Assembly: GCF_012913485.1 (NCBI RefSeq)
Contig: NZ_CP051774.1
Coordinates: forward strand, 2,232,001 to 2,296,000
Origin: Luteolibacter luteus
Lineage (GTDB): Bacteria; Verrucomicrobiota; Verrucomicrobiia; Verrucomicrobiales; Akkermansiaceae
Direction: 5' to 3'
Length of the DNA stretch: 64,000 nt
In this document: piece after piece, positions 50,027-58,765 of the stretch
Numbering within the stretch: position 1 is the stretch's first letter
Layout: every line of letters begins with the position of its first letter
Notes under the pieces: model-generated
What the model was told of the DNA's origin: nothing
What the model saw: the letters and a program-made list of their open reading frames with translations, nothing else
The model's database searches: none
Made by a program: the position numbers and the translations under genes

Positions 50027-51193
50027 ATGGACAGCATTTCATCCCGAGTCAACGAGGTCACTCCGTCCCTCACCCTGGCCGTCACGAATCAGGCCAAAGC
50101 CATGCTCGCCCGCGGCGAGGAGGTCTACGGTCTCGCCGGTGGCGAGCCGGAAGTCGACACCCCGGAGCACATCAAGGCAGCCGCCATCGTGGCGATGCAG
50201 CAGGGCCGCACCAAGTATACCCCGGCTGGCGGCATCCCCGAGCTGCGTGAAGCCCTTTCCGCGAAGTTCATCGCGGACAACAATCTTACCTACGACGCCA
50301 AGCAGATCTGCGTGACCTCCGGTGCGAAGATGGCCTGCTTCAACGCGATCCTCGCGATCGTGGAGGAAGGCGACGAAGTCATCATCCCGACTCCCTACTG
50401 GGTGAGCTACCCGGAAATGGTGAAGCTGGCAGGCGGCAAGCCGGTGCTGGTGGAAACCAAGGAGTCCAACGGCTGGAAGATGACCGCCGAACAATTCGAG
50501 GCCGCCATGACCCCGGCGACCAAGATGGTCATCCTCAACTCGCCCTCGAACCCGACTGGCGCGATCTACACCGAGCAGGAGCTCCGCGACATCGGTGAAG
50601 TGGCTCTTTCCGAGGACATCATCATCCTTTCCGACGAGATCTACGAGAAGCTTGTCTACGGCAACAACAAGCACACCTCGATCGCTTCCCTGAGTGACGA
50701 GCTCTACAACCTGACGATCACCGTCAATGGCTTCTCCAAGGCCTACTCGATGACCGGCTGGCGCCTGGGCTACACCGCCGCTCCGAAGGCAATCGCCGAG
50801 GCGATCGACAAGATCCAGAACCACACGGTTTCGAATGCCACCACCTTCGCCCAGTACGGTGCCATCGCCGCCCTGCAAGGTGACCAGACCTTCATCAGCG
50901 ACCTGCGCGACGAGTACGATGTGAAGCGCCAGTTCGTCCTCGGTCGCCTGAAGGGCATCAATAACATCCGCGTGGTGGAACCGAAGGGTGCCTTCTACTT
51001 CTTCGTCTACACCGGCAACCTCGGCCTGAAGTCGATGAACCTCACCGACAAGCTGCTGAGCCGCTACAAGGTGGCTGCCGTTCCGGGCGTCGCCTTCGGC
51101 TACGACGAGGGCATCCGCCTGAGCTACTGCACCACGCTGGACGTGCTCAACGAGGGTCTGACCCGCTTCGAGCAGTTCTGCCGCGAGCACTAA
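50027..51193 (+). CDS. PLP-dependent aspartate aminotransferase (class I)
   Basis: 388 aa from the ATG at 50,027 (MDSISSRVNEVTPSLTLAVT). Fold type I: GEPEVDTPEHI at the N-terminal loop, ILNSPSNPTGAIYT, LSDEIYEKLVYG and the PLP-lysine region NGFSKAYSMTGWRLGY. C-terminal PGVAFGYDEGIRLSYCT binds the substrate carboxylate by Arg. It fits class Ib aspartate transaminases of bacteria. A terminator follows. Longer upstream frame is rejected because the family starts near this Met. Confidence 0.85.
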   Translation: MDSISSRVNEVTPSLTLAVTNQAKAMLARGEEVYGLAGGEPEVDTPEHIKAAAIVAMQQGRTKYTPAGGIPELREALSAKFIADNNLTYDAKQICVTSGAKMACFNAILAIVEEGDEVIIPTPYWVSYPEMVKLAGGKPVLVETKESNGWKMTAEQFEAAMTPATKMVILNSPSNPTGAIYTEQELRDIGEVALSEDIIILSDEIYEKLVYGNNKHTSIASLSDELYNLTITVNGFSKAYSMTGWRLGYTAAPKAIAEAIDKIQNHTVSNATTFAQYGAIAALQGDQTFISDLRDEYDVKRQFVLGRLKGINNIRVVEPKGAFYFFVYTGNLGLKSMNLTDKLLSRYKVAAVPGVAFGYDEGIRLSYCTTLDVLNEGLTRFEQFCREH

Positions 51194-51221
51194 AGCTCCG
51201 GAAACGCCATAGCCTTCCAAG

Positions 51222-51254
51222 AAGCCCGGGACCGCAAGGTTCCGGGCTTTTTCT
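51222..51254 (+). terminator. terminator after aminotransferase
   Basis: AAGCCCGGGACC GCAA GGTTCCGGGCTT then TTTCTTTC; a 12-bp stem with one mismatch. It lies 28 nt after the stop and touches the convergent FUSC gene end. Confidence 0.75.
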
Positions 51255-51255
51255 T

Positions 51256-53424
51256 TCAGCGCTTTGCCGACTTGGCTGCGAGGATCATGGCTCCCAATTC
51301 GGTCACGATGCGGGCGATCTGCGGATAGACCCAAGGCTCTCGGAAGCGGCTGGCATCGCGATGATCGCTATCGATTTCCGGCAGGCGGAAGGATTCCAAG
51401 GAAAAGAGCACGGCATCGACTTCCGCGACCGGGGCACCCTTGGTCATGGATTCTTCCAAGGCCCCAAAAGCTGAGTCACTGGAGCGGAGGAAGTCCGCGA
51501 CGAACTCGGGATGCCGGCTCACCTGATCGTTGAGATGCACGGCGATGACGTTCAGGGCATTCGTCACGCGCTGGTTGCCATTTGCCAAAGCGGCAGCTTG
51601 TTCGAGCCCGGCGCGATGGATCTTCGGATCCGAGGACATGCGGCGCAGCGAGGAGAAAGCATCGGCATTCGCGGACTCTGCCTCCTTCTTCGCGTCCATC
51701 ATCGGCTCGTCGTAGGGGCCGCCTTCCTTCAGTCGATCGGCCACCAGACGCAGGTAATCGCGGTTTCTCGCGAGGGCATTTGAAAGAATCCCCGGAAAGC
51801 GCCCCCGCTCCCAGACCGGCCAGAATAGAAAGGCCGCGACAAGCGCCAGCAGGCCGCCACCCAAGGTGCAAGCCATGCGCTCGATAGTAAAAGCAATTGT
51901 CACCGGCTGATGCGCTTCCATCAACAGCACCACCACCAGCGTGATGAAGAAAACCGCCACCCCGTAGCGGCGCTTCACCAGATAGGAAAAGATCGCGATG
52001 GTGGCGGCCACCGCAACGTGGATCACCGATGGATCCGGGCGCAGCCAAAGCAGGCTGCTAGCGAAAAGCCCGCCCGCCAAGGTACCAATGACGCGCTCCG
52101 CCGCCTTCTTCCGCGTGGACCCGAAATCCGGCTGAAGTACCACGATCATCGTAAACGGCAGCCAGTAACCATGGGGAATCCCGCTGAGCTTGAAGACCAG
52201 CACGCCAATCAATGAGAGCACCATGATCCGGAGCGTGTGGCGGACGAGCGCTGGATCGACACGGCGGCTGAAATTCAGCGAGGAAGCCAGCGGCCGAAGC
52301 GTCAGGGTCTGGAGATCGAATAGCTCCATCGAGAAGGTGGTGCGCTCATCCGCCCTTTCAACGGTAGTGCGCAGGGCCTGATGAACGATTGGCAACTGCG
52401 CGGTGATTTGTCCGATGATCTCGACGAGCTGCTCCGCCATCGCGGAGTCCGCGCCCTGTGAACGGATCTGGGACTGGAGCACCGTAAGCAGGTTCTCCAA
52501 GCGGGCCAGCCGCACTTCGAAGGCTGCCAGGTGCGAGGGCTGGCGCGACACGGCGGCCAGCGCCACCATTCGCGCCGCGTTTCCGAGCGAGGCCTGTGCG
52601 GGCGCGAGGGAAGCTTCGAGCTGCTTGAAGGCAGGCTGCTGCATGGCGGCTTCCACCGCGGTATTGAAAACGATCACACGCATCGCCAAGCGAGCCGCGG
52701 CAAGATTGAGCAGTTCGAGCTGGCGCAAGAGCTTGCTCGAGAGACGGCTGGAGGCAGCCAAGGTGGCTTGCGATTGATTCAGGGCCGCGCGAAGGTCCGC
52801 CTGCTTTTCCGCGACAGTTTGGTTACGGTCCTTCGTGCCGGATGCCATCGCGTCCAAGAGATCCGCCAAGGCGATCCACGACTCAGCCACGGTCCGGCGC
52901 ATCGGGTGCTGCGGATGAATCGGCCAGAGGATGATCTGGGACAGGACGCCGAAGAGCGCGCCGCCCAAGGCCGAGAAGGCGGGATGAATCCCACCGGGCA
53001 TCATCACGTGGGGCGATAGGGAAACAAAGAACATCAACCCTGTGGAAACGGCCAGACCCGCGCCATAGTCACTGCTCAAGTGGCGCCACAGGCCGCTGCC
53101 CAATGCCACCAGCACGGTACCGAGAAGGGCCAAGGGCAAGCTGGTGGAGCCCAAGGTACCCAACACCACGGCGATCACCAGCACCATGGTCATGCCGAGC
53201 AAAAGGCCCAGCCGGAAGGAGTAGGCCCCGCGTACATCCACCAGCGAGATCGTATGGGCCGCAATGCAGGCGAAGGCCGGATCGATCTTTACCCCGCCGT
53301 AATAGGAGGCCAGCAGCGGGACCATGAAGGCCACTGTGCCGCGGATGGCGCGGTTCAGATCGGGGCGCAGGGACTCTTGTTCCGCAATGCGTTGGATAAG
53401 CCCCCCGGGCGCGACGGCCGACAT
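51256..53424 (-). CDS. FUSC-family transporter (aromatic acid or efflux type)
   Basis: 722 aa. Two blocks of TM helices (about residues 25-170 and 390-530; YYGGVKIDPAFACIAAHTIS and PHGYWLPFTMIVVLQPDFGS with TRKKAAERVIGT) carry the FUSC signature in the second block. A long cytoplasmic helical region lies between and after. Related YccS/FusC/AaeB proteins export aromatic acids or envelope metabolites. It is monocistronic and convergent with the aminotransferase. Substrate unknown. Confidence 0.8.
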   Translation of the reverse strand: MSAVAPGGLIQRIAEQESLRPDLNRAIRGTVAFMVPLLASYYGGVKIDPAFACIAAHTISLVDVRGAYSFRLGLLLGMTMVLVIAVVLGTLGSTSLPLALLGTVLVALGSGLWRHLSSDYGAGLAVSTGLMFFVSLSPHVMMPGGIHPAFSALGGALFGVLSQIILWPIHPQHPMRRTVAESWIALADLLDAMASGTKDRNQTVAEKQADLRAALNQSQATLAASSRLSSKLLRQLELLNLAAARLAMRVIVFNTAVEAAMQQPAFKQLEASLAPAQASLGNAARMVALAAVSRQPSHLAAFEVRLARLENLLTVLQSQIRSQGADSAMAEQLVEIIGQITAQLPIVHQALRTTVERADERTTFSMELFDLQTLTLRPLASSLNFSRRVDPALVRHTLRIMVLSLIGVLVFKLSGIPHGYWLPFTMIVVLQPDFGSTRKKAAERVIGTLAGGLFASSLLWLRPDPSVIHVAVAATIAIFSYLVKRRYGVAVFFITLVVVLLMEAHQPVTIAFTIERMACTLGGGLLALVAAFLFWPVWERGRFPGILSNALARNRDYLRLVADRLKEGGPYDEPMMDAKKEAESANADAFSSLRRMSSDPKIHRAGLEQAAALANGNQRVTNALNVIAVHLNDQVSRHPEFVADFLRSSDSAFGALEESMTKGAPVAEVDAVLFSLESFRLPEIDSDHRDASRFREPWVYPQIARIVTELGAMILAAKSAKR

Positions 53425-53545
53425 GCGGAAAGAATCGCGGGAGAACCCACCGCGATCAAAGGAGAAATCCCATCATCGTTTTTCCCGATGAATACTACTA
53501 CCCTATCGATTCGGAGAATCCCGCTCGCCGTCGCAGGCTGTCGTC

Positions 53546-54490
53546 GTGATCGAAACCGCAGTCATCGGTATTCGCAGCTTGGCAAGCGCGCTTCCCTCCC
53601 GCTTTGCGGAGGTGGAGACCTTGCGCACCTCTTCCGCCGCCGGGACCCTACGCAGCTTCGGATTCCCCGGAGCCTGGGTGGAAGGCAATGCCTCTCAGCT
53701 GGCTTTGGCCGCGGCGCGCAAGGTGGTTCCCGGGAAGAAGATCGATGCGTTGCTATGGGTGGGTGCCCTCTCGGGGAGTCACGAGCATGCGAGCGCATCC
53801 GGGATCTCGAAAGATAACGTGCTCCACCGCTTCTGTTACCCGGGCAGCTGGCTTCAGGAAGAACTCGGGCTGGAACAGGCGACCGTCAGCGGAGTCGCCC
53901 AGCAAGGTTGCGCGGGGATGTTCTCCGCGATGCGCCATGCGCGGGCCCTGCTGGTAGCCGAGCCCGAAGTAAAGAACGTCCTTTGTGCCGGGGCAGACGC
54001 CCTGCCGGAGAATGCAGAGCGTGAGCTGCTCTACAATGTGATCAGCGATGCCGGCTGCGCCTGCGTGCTTTCGCATGAAGAACTGCTCTATCGCTGGATA
54101 GGCTACCACCAGATCAGCCGGGGTTACTACTGGGACGTCCCGGCAAAGCAGAGCGAGATCATCGCCGCCTATTTCCCTACCGCAGCGCTTACGATCCGCG
54201 GCGTCTTGAAGAAAACTGGCATCCGGGCGGAGGAGATCGATCTCGTAATCCCCACGGGCGTGAATCGCAGTAGTTGGCCGATCCTGATGCGGCTCTGCGG
54301 CATCCCGGACGAGAGACTCTATCAGCCGGAGAAATCCTTCGGGCATACCATCGCCGCGGATAGCGTGCTGATCCTTGAGGAAGCACGGGAGCGGGGAGTG
54401 TTGAGACCCGGCATGAAGCTGCTGCTTTTCGCCTACGGCTTCGGGTCGAGCTGGTGCTCGCTGATTCTTGAAACCACGGACCTGATATGA
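53546..54490 (+). CDS. KASIII-like ketoacyl synthase with altered triad
   Basis: 314 aa from GTG 53,546. Thiolase fold; nucleophile in VAQQGCAGMFSAM (Cys122). In canonical FabH the later motifs are P-H-Q-A-N and G-N-T; here they read IPTGVNRSS (Thr236 where His is usual) and FGHTIAADS (His266 where Asn is usual). GFGSSWCSLIL ends the C-terminal domain as in KASIII. It may condense a carrier-bound amino acyl or acyl group, or transfer without decarboxylation. First gene of an eight-gene operon; coupled to the SDR gene by ATGA. Confidence 0.75.
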   Translation: MIETAVIGIRSLASALPSRFAEVETLRTSSAAGTLRSFGFPGAWVEGNASQLALAAARKVVPGKKIDALLWVGALSGSHEHASASGISKDNVLHRFCYPGSWLQEELGLEQATVSGVAQQGCAGMFSAMRHARALLVAEPEVKNVLCAGADALPENAERELLYNVISDAGCACVLSHEELLYRWIGYHQISRGYYWDVPAKQSEIIAAYFPTAALTIRGVLKKTGIRAEEIDLVIPTGVNRSSWPILMRLCGIPDERLYQPEKSFGHTIAADSVLILEEARERGVLRPGMKLLLFAYGFGSSWCSLILETTDLI

Positions 54491-55482
54491 AGATCCTCCT
54501 CACCGGATATACTGGAAACCTCGGTCCCGCGATTGCCAGGGAACTCTCGGAGCACGAGGTGATCGCGTGTGTTCGCAATCCGGAAGCGGCTCCGAAGATG
54601 GGGCATGTCCGCTTGGTTCAAGGCACGCTGATGGAGCTGCCACGATCCGTCGCCGGCGAGATCGAAGTAATCATCCACGCTGCGGCAAACACCTCCTTCG
54701 TCACTCCGCTCGATGACCTGAGGATCACCAACGTCGAGGGAACGCGGAGCATCCTGGAATTTTCACGCGCCCGTCCGCGTCTCGAGAAGATCATCCATGT
54801 CAGCACTGCCTGCGTTTGCGGAAAGCAGTCGGGCTCCGTGCCCGAAGCACGCCTCCCAAAGCCAGCCTCCTTCGTGAATGCCTACGAAGAGAGCAAATGG
54901 GAAGCAGAAGAACTCGTTTTCAATAGCGACCTGCCGACCGAGGTCATCCGGCTCTCCATCGTGGCAGGAAGCGAAACCGATGGCTCCGTCCGGCGTACCG
55001 GCGCTCTCCATCACACGCTCTACTGGCTGTGGAAGGGCCTCATCCCGATGATGCCCGGATCTCCGGATTCCTTGGTGGATCTGATCTCCACGGAGCATGC
55101 GGCACAAGTCGTGGCGGGCCGTGCGGTCGCCGGATTGCAACCGAAACAGGTGACCCATGGCTGTGCCGGCGAAGCGGCTCCGCGCTTGGGCGAATTGCTG
55201 GATCATCTCACCACGATCTTCTCGAAGCGATCCCCCGCATGGGAACGCGGCAGCATCACGCCTCCGATGATTGTCGATGCGGCGACCTTCGCGCTCTTCG
55301 AGGAAACGGTGGCGCAGAGTGGCGACCTCCTCTTCCGCCGCATCTGTCAGGACTCCAGATCCTTCCTGCCCGGACTTCTCCATCCGCGCCAATACGAAAC
55401 CACAAACTCCGGAACTCCCGCCACCGATTGGCGGCATCTCGCAGAACTCGTCACAGGCCATGTCATTGATTCACGATCCTGA
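54487..55482 (+). CDS. extended SDR/thioester reductase-like enzyme
   Basis: 331 aa. Rossmann motif LLTGYTGNLGPAIAREL at residues 4-20, IIHAAANTSFVTPLDDLRI in the middle, IHVSTACVCG then YEESKWEAEELV with the Y-x-x-x-K catalytic pair. It matches NAD-binding_4 or thioester-reductase domains that release carrier-bound acyl groups as aldehydes or alcohols, or reduce ketones. No carrier domain is fused; a separate ACP follows and overlaps by 23 nt. Confidence 0.8.
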   Translation: MKILLTGYTGNLGPAIARELSEHEVIACVRNPEAAPKMGHVRLVQGTLMELPRSVAGEIEVIIHAAANTSFVTPLDDLRITNVEGTRSILEFSRARPRLEKIIHVSTACVCGKQSGSVPEARLPKPASFVNAYEESKWEAEELVFNSDLPTEVIRLSIVAGSETDGSVRRTGALHHTLYWLWKGLIPMMPGSPDSLVDLISTEHAAQVVAGRAVAGLQPKQVTHGCAGEAAPRLGELLDHLTTIFSKRSPAWERGSITPPMIVDAATFALFEETVAQSGDLLFRRICQDSRSFLPGLLHPRQYETTNSGTPATDWRHLAELVTGHVIDSRS

Positions 55483-55747
55483 TTCTTTCCGCGCCGCGAT
55501 GCTGCACTTCGTGAACGAGGTGCTTCCCACGCTGGATGCGAACAAGCCGCCTCACTCCGATGCGGTTCAAGCGGACACACCCCTCTTCGAGAACAACCGT
55601 CTCGATAGCCTTTCCATCCTGCATCTGATCGCCGCGATCGAAGACCTGACCGGTGAAGCCGTACCGGATGCGAAGGTCACGATGAAATATTTTCAGAACA
55701 TCGAAACCATCACCGCCACCTTTTGCCATGAGCACGCAGCTTCTTGA
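55460..55747 (+). CDS. acyl carrier protein 1
   Basis: 95 aa from the ATG at 55,460 (MSLIHDPDSFRAAMLHFVNE). The 4'-phosphopantetheine motif is in LFENNRLDSLSILHLIAAIE (Asp-Ser-Leu, Ser near residue 50), followed by a helix with GEAVPDAKVTMKYFQNIETI. It overlaps the reductase end by 23 nt and the ligase start by 20 nt. It needs a host PPTase. Likely carrier for the amino acid loaded by the next enzyme, or for the acyl chain. Confidence 0.8.
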   Translation: MSLIHDPDSFRAAMLHFVNEVLPTLDANKPPHSDAVQADTPLFENNRLDSLSILHLIAAIEDLTGEAVPDAKVTMKYFQNIETITATFCHEHAAS

Positions 55748-56456
55748 ACACACCGACATCACGTCCATAGATTCCCGTCTCAAGGCGTGGACGACCGGGC
55801 GCGGGGGCAGAGAGCAAGACTGGCCGGTGCTGATGGATGAAGAAACCCTGAAACGCGCGGGTTATCCCGATGCCTTCCCGCATCTGATGATGACGGCATG
55901 TGTGGGCACCGATCCGGAATCCGCGCCGGGCACCCTCTCCTCCTCCGGGTGGTGCCTCTCCCCTGCCGTATGCTACCACGCGTATGCGGCGCTGGAGGGA
56001 AGCATCATCCACGGAGGGCTGCGCCTGGCGGCACGCGGCCACTGCTTCCGGAATGAAGCGGCAGACGAACTTAGCCCCGGACGCCGACAGATTGAGTTCC
56101 AGATGCGCGAGCTGGTGTTGATCGGCAGCACGCAGTGGATCGAGCAAGAGCTGGCCGGGGTGCAGGGCGAGATCGATACGATCGCGAGCAATCTGGGAAT
56201 GCCAGGCAGCTGGGAAATCGCGAACGATCCCTTCTTCCTCCCGACAGCCAAGGGCAGGGCTCACATGCAACGGCTGATGGAGACCAAGCGCGAGTATTGC
56301 CTCCACGACGGCCTCGCCATCGCCAGCATCAATCGCCACGGAAATTTCTTCGGCGAGAGATTCCACCTATCCCTTTCCAATGGGCAGGCCGCCAGCTCGG
56401 CCTGCATCGCTTTCGGCCTCGACCGCTGGGCCGCTCATGCCAAGCACGCGCTATGA
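55728..56456 (+). CDS. amino acid:[carrier protein] ligase homologue
   Basis: 242 aa. A class II aaRS-like catalytic core without tRNA-binding domain. GLRLAARGHCFRNE (motif 2, residues 97-110), IEFQMRELVLIG, NDPFFLPTAKGR and SINRHGNFFGERFHL precede SSACIAFGLDRWAAH (motif 3). Cys82, Glu128 and Cys226 are placed like the zinc ligands of characterised aa:CP ligases. These activate small amino acids with ATP and attach them to carrier proteins. It is between two ACP genes. The N-terminus is shorter than in known members. Confidence 0.8.
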   Translation: MSTQLLEHTDITSIDSRLKAWTTGRGGREQDWPVLMDEETLKRAGYPDAFPHLMMTACVGTDPESAPGTLSSSGWCLSPAVCYHAYAALEGSIIHGGLRLAARGHCFRNEAADELSPGRRQIEFQMRELVLIGSTQWIEQELAGVQGEIDTIASNLGMPGSWEIANDPFFLPTAKGRAHMQRLMETKREYCLHDGLAIASINRHGNFFGERFHLSLSNGQAASSACIAFGLDRWAAHAKHAL

Positions 56457-56459
56457 ACC

Positions 56460-56702
56460 ATGACCACGATCTCACCTGAAGACGTCATCTCCCGGTTGAA
56501 GCGCCGGTTGCCAAAACTGGATCCGCTTCTCGACGAGGACACCCCGCTCCACGCGCTGGGCCTCGATAGCATGGACACCGTGGAACTGCTCTGCGCGATC
56601 CATGAGGAATTCAACGTGCGGCTCTCCGAGCGCGAATTCCTTCCCCACCAACGCCTCCGCGATCTAGCGCAAACAATCGCAAGCAAACAAGAACTCTCAT
56701 GA
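56460..56702 (+). CDS. acyl carrier protein 2
   Basis: 80 aa, MTTISPEDVISRLKRRLPKL. The carrier motif is in HALGLDSMDTVELLCAIHEE (Ser near residue 38), with the acidic helix typical of ACPs. It starts 3 nt after the ligase stop and is coupled to the first diiron gene by ATGA. Two ACPs of different type in one operon suggest separate acyl and aminoacyl carriers. Confidence 0.85.
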   Translation: MTTISPEDVISRLKRRLPKLDPLLDEDTPLHALGLDSMDTVELLCAIHEEFNVRLSEREFLPHQRLRDLAQTIASKQELS

Positions 56703-57412
56703 ACTACGGAGACTACCTCACCACTTCCGAGATGACCCGATGGATGCTCGATACGGACATCGCCTGGGACGAGATCGACGCCGCGAAGGCGCTCGCCCAA
56801 CCGGAACTTCTCGACCGCGTGCGCGAATCTGCGCTGATCGAATCCTTCTTTCCCATCTTCACCCCGCGGGTCCTTGATCTGCTCTGGGATGACGTCACCA
56901 GCACCGCGGTCTACAGCGTGCAGCTGTATGAGAGCTACAAGCACTTCCATGTCTTTGCCCAGTATCTCGACGCGGTCGGCTATCGCCCCATCAAGGACGA
57001 GGAGATTGTGGCAATCCGCAAGAAGAACCTCGGCCTGAAGTTCGATCACCCCTCCCGCCTGCTCACGCGCTACATGATGAGCGAGCACTTTGCGGCGCAT
57101 ACTTTCTTCAAGGACTCCCGCCGCTGCGCCGAGCCGGTCCTCGCCCACATTCTGTCGCTGGTGGCGAAGGACGAGGTGCGGCACTGCCAGTTCGGCTACG
57201 AGTTGCTAGCCATGCGTCTCGCAAAGCATCCGGAGGAGATCGACGCGGTGATCGATGAGGCCGCGCACTTCAAACATCTTGGCGAGCTCGTGGTACCAGA
57301 TGTCCCGATCGCGGAGAAGAATGACTTCTCCGCGATCCTCGCCATCAACCGCAAGATCGCCCGTCTCACGGGTCGGAAGATCTCATCAACCCTGTCGGAG
57401 GTTCTGGCATGA
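56699..57412 (+). CDS. ferritin-like diiron oxygenase candidate 1
   Basis: 237 aa, four-helix ferritin-like. Ligand motifs: SALIESFFPIF (Glu), QLYESYKHFHVF (Glu/His), MMSEHFAAHTFF (Glu/His) and AKDEVRHCQFGYE (D-E-x-R-H). The set of E, E-x(n)-H, E-H-x-x-H and D-E-x-R-H resembles carboxylate-bridged diiron oxygenases such as AurF/CmlI-like N-oxygenases. It probably oxidises a carrier-bound amino or acyl group. Coupled to neighbours by ATGA. Confidence 0.65.
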   Translation: MNYGDYLTTSEMTRWMLDTDIAWDEIDAAKALAQPELLDRVRESALIESFFPIFTPRVLDLLWDDVTSTAVYSVQLYESYKHFHVFAQYLDAVGYRPIKDEEIVAIRKKNLGLKFDHPSRLLTRYMMSEHFAAHTFFKDSRRCAEPVLAHILSLVAKDEVRHCQFGYELLAMRLAKHPEEIDAVIDEAAHFKHLGELVVPDVPIAEKNDFSAILAINRKIARLTGRKISSTLSEVLA

Positions 57413-57987
57413 ACCGACGGAATCTTGCTTGGAAGCTCGGCTGGTATCGCCAGAGCGAGCTGGATGGGGCCCTGCTGCTCGGCCGGATGGTGGGGCAGAC
57501 GGAGGATGCCTACATGATCGAGCGGCTCACCCGTCACTGCGCGGAGGAAGCCGAGCATTCAAGGCTCTGGGAGGAAGTCATCCGCGAACTGGATCTCCCG
57601 CATATCACGATCCGCCGCAGCTTCCAATCGTTCTACATGCGCCACACGGCACCGCCGGCTTCCTTGCTGGAAGTGCTGTGCTTCACGCAGATCTTCGAAC
57701 GTCGCGTCCACAAGCGCTTCATCGCTGAGGCCGCTGATCCCGCCACGCCTGAAGCGGCACGGCGGGCCTTCTTGAAAATGATCGAAGATGAAAAGGATCA
57801 CCTGGGCTGGGTCGCCCATTGGCTGAAGGACCAGCCCGGTGCCCTTGCTTGCCTGACCCGCTTCCAAACCGCCGACCAAGCTGTCGCCGATGAACTCCTT
57901 CCCTATGAACACCGCATCCATGACATCCCGGATCTCGGAAAAGAAAGCCTCGCAGCGGCCCGCCAACTTCACCCGGCGCACGGTTGA
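57409..57987 (+). CDS. ferritin-like diiron protein 2
   Basis: 192 aa, MNRRNLAWKLGWYRQSELDG. Helical with AEEAEHSRLWEEVIREL, IFERRVHKRFIAE and MIEDEKDHLGWVAHWLK; these supply E-x-x-H and E-x-x-H ligand pairs. Resembles small ferritin-like or MiaE-type proteins. It may act as a second oxidation step or as partner for the preceding protein. Coupled to it by ATGA and overlapped by the methyltransferase start. Confidence 0.6.
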   Translation: MNRRNLAWKLGWYRQSELDGALLLGRMVGQTEDAYMIERLTRHCAEEAEHSRLWEEVIRELDLPHITIRRSFQSFYMRHTAPPASLLEVLCFTQIFERRVHKRFIAEAADPATPEAARRAFLKMIEDEKDHLGWVAHWLKDQPGALACLTRFQTADQAVADELLPYEHRIHDIPDLGKESLAAARQLHPAHG

Positions 57988-58762
57988 CCTGGCTGGCAAG
58001 CTCCGCCGCGAAGGGCGATGGCATCTTCTCGTGCTCTACCATCTCGTGCGTTTGAGCGACTTTGGCCGCGAGGGCATCGAGCGATCTGGCAGCTACCGCT
58101 TTGCGGATCACCTTTATCAGAACGAGGCATCCGGACGGGGTAAATTGGGGCGCTGGCTCGACCGCAGGCTTCTTGACCTCCCTTCTGCCAAAGCCATGCG
58201 GCGACGTTATCAGAAAGCAAAAGATGAGATCATTCGCTTGCTCCATTCACGGTCGGGGCCTCTGAAGATACTGGCAATTCCCTGTGGCATCCCTCGCGAT
58301 CTCTCGGAGGTGGCAGCCACCTTTCCTGAAGCAGCGAGGGGGATTCATTACACCGGAATGGATCTCGATCCGGAGGTGCTCACGGCTGCGGAGCAACATC
58401 TCGAAGATGTCTCGCTGGGATCGACCGAATTCATCGAGGGAAACGCCCTGATCGCCACCAGCTATCCCAAGGAGCGCTTCGATCTCATCATTAGCACCGG
58501 ACTCGGTGAATTCCTGGATGATCCGGATCTCGACCGCTTCTACTGGAACGTCTTCGACGCGCTCGAGGAAGGAGGAATCTTCTTCACCAGTGCCACGGCT
58601 TTCGAACACCGCTCCGACTTCCTCATGAAGGCTTTCGAGATGGAAGCGCACTATCGGAACAAGGAGCAGATCGAAGCGATCCTGCGAACCTTGCCCTGGA
58701 AGCAGATCGATCTGGAGATCGACGAAAGCGGACTACAGACCTTTGTCAGGGCGATAAAGTAA
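57890..58762 (+). CDS. class I SAM methyltransferase
   Basis: 290 aa from the ATG at 57,890; starts at 57,905 or 57,920 are equally open. The SAM fold begins near residue 125: LKILAIPCGIPRDLSEVA (motif I), IHYTGMDLDPEVLTAAEQ (acidic ribose-binding Asp) and FDLIISTGLGEFLDDPD (motif IV). The N-terminal 100 residues are helical and basic and may contact substrate. It overlaps the second diiron gene by up to 98 nt. It would methylate the pathway product (O, N or C unknown). Confidence 0.75.
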   Translation: MNSFPMNTASMTSRISEKKASQRPANFTRRTVDLAGKLRREGRWHLLVLYHLVRLSDFGREGIERSGSYRFADHLYQNEASGRGKLGRWLDRRLLDLPSAKAMRRRYQKAKDEIIRLLHSRSGPLKILAIPCGIPRDLSEVAATFPEAARGIHYTGMDLDPEVLTAAEQHLEDVSLGSTEFIEGNALIATSYPKERFDLIISTGLGEFLDDPDLDRFYWNVFDALEEGGIFFTSATAFEHRSDFLMKAFEMEAHYRNKEQIEAILRTLPWKQIDLEIDESGLQTFVRAIK

Positions 58763-58765
58763 GAT

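Noticed and set aside
50039-51334. 431-aa minus-strand frame
   Set aside because: Shadow of the aminotransferase, which has clear PLP motifs on the plus strand.
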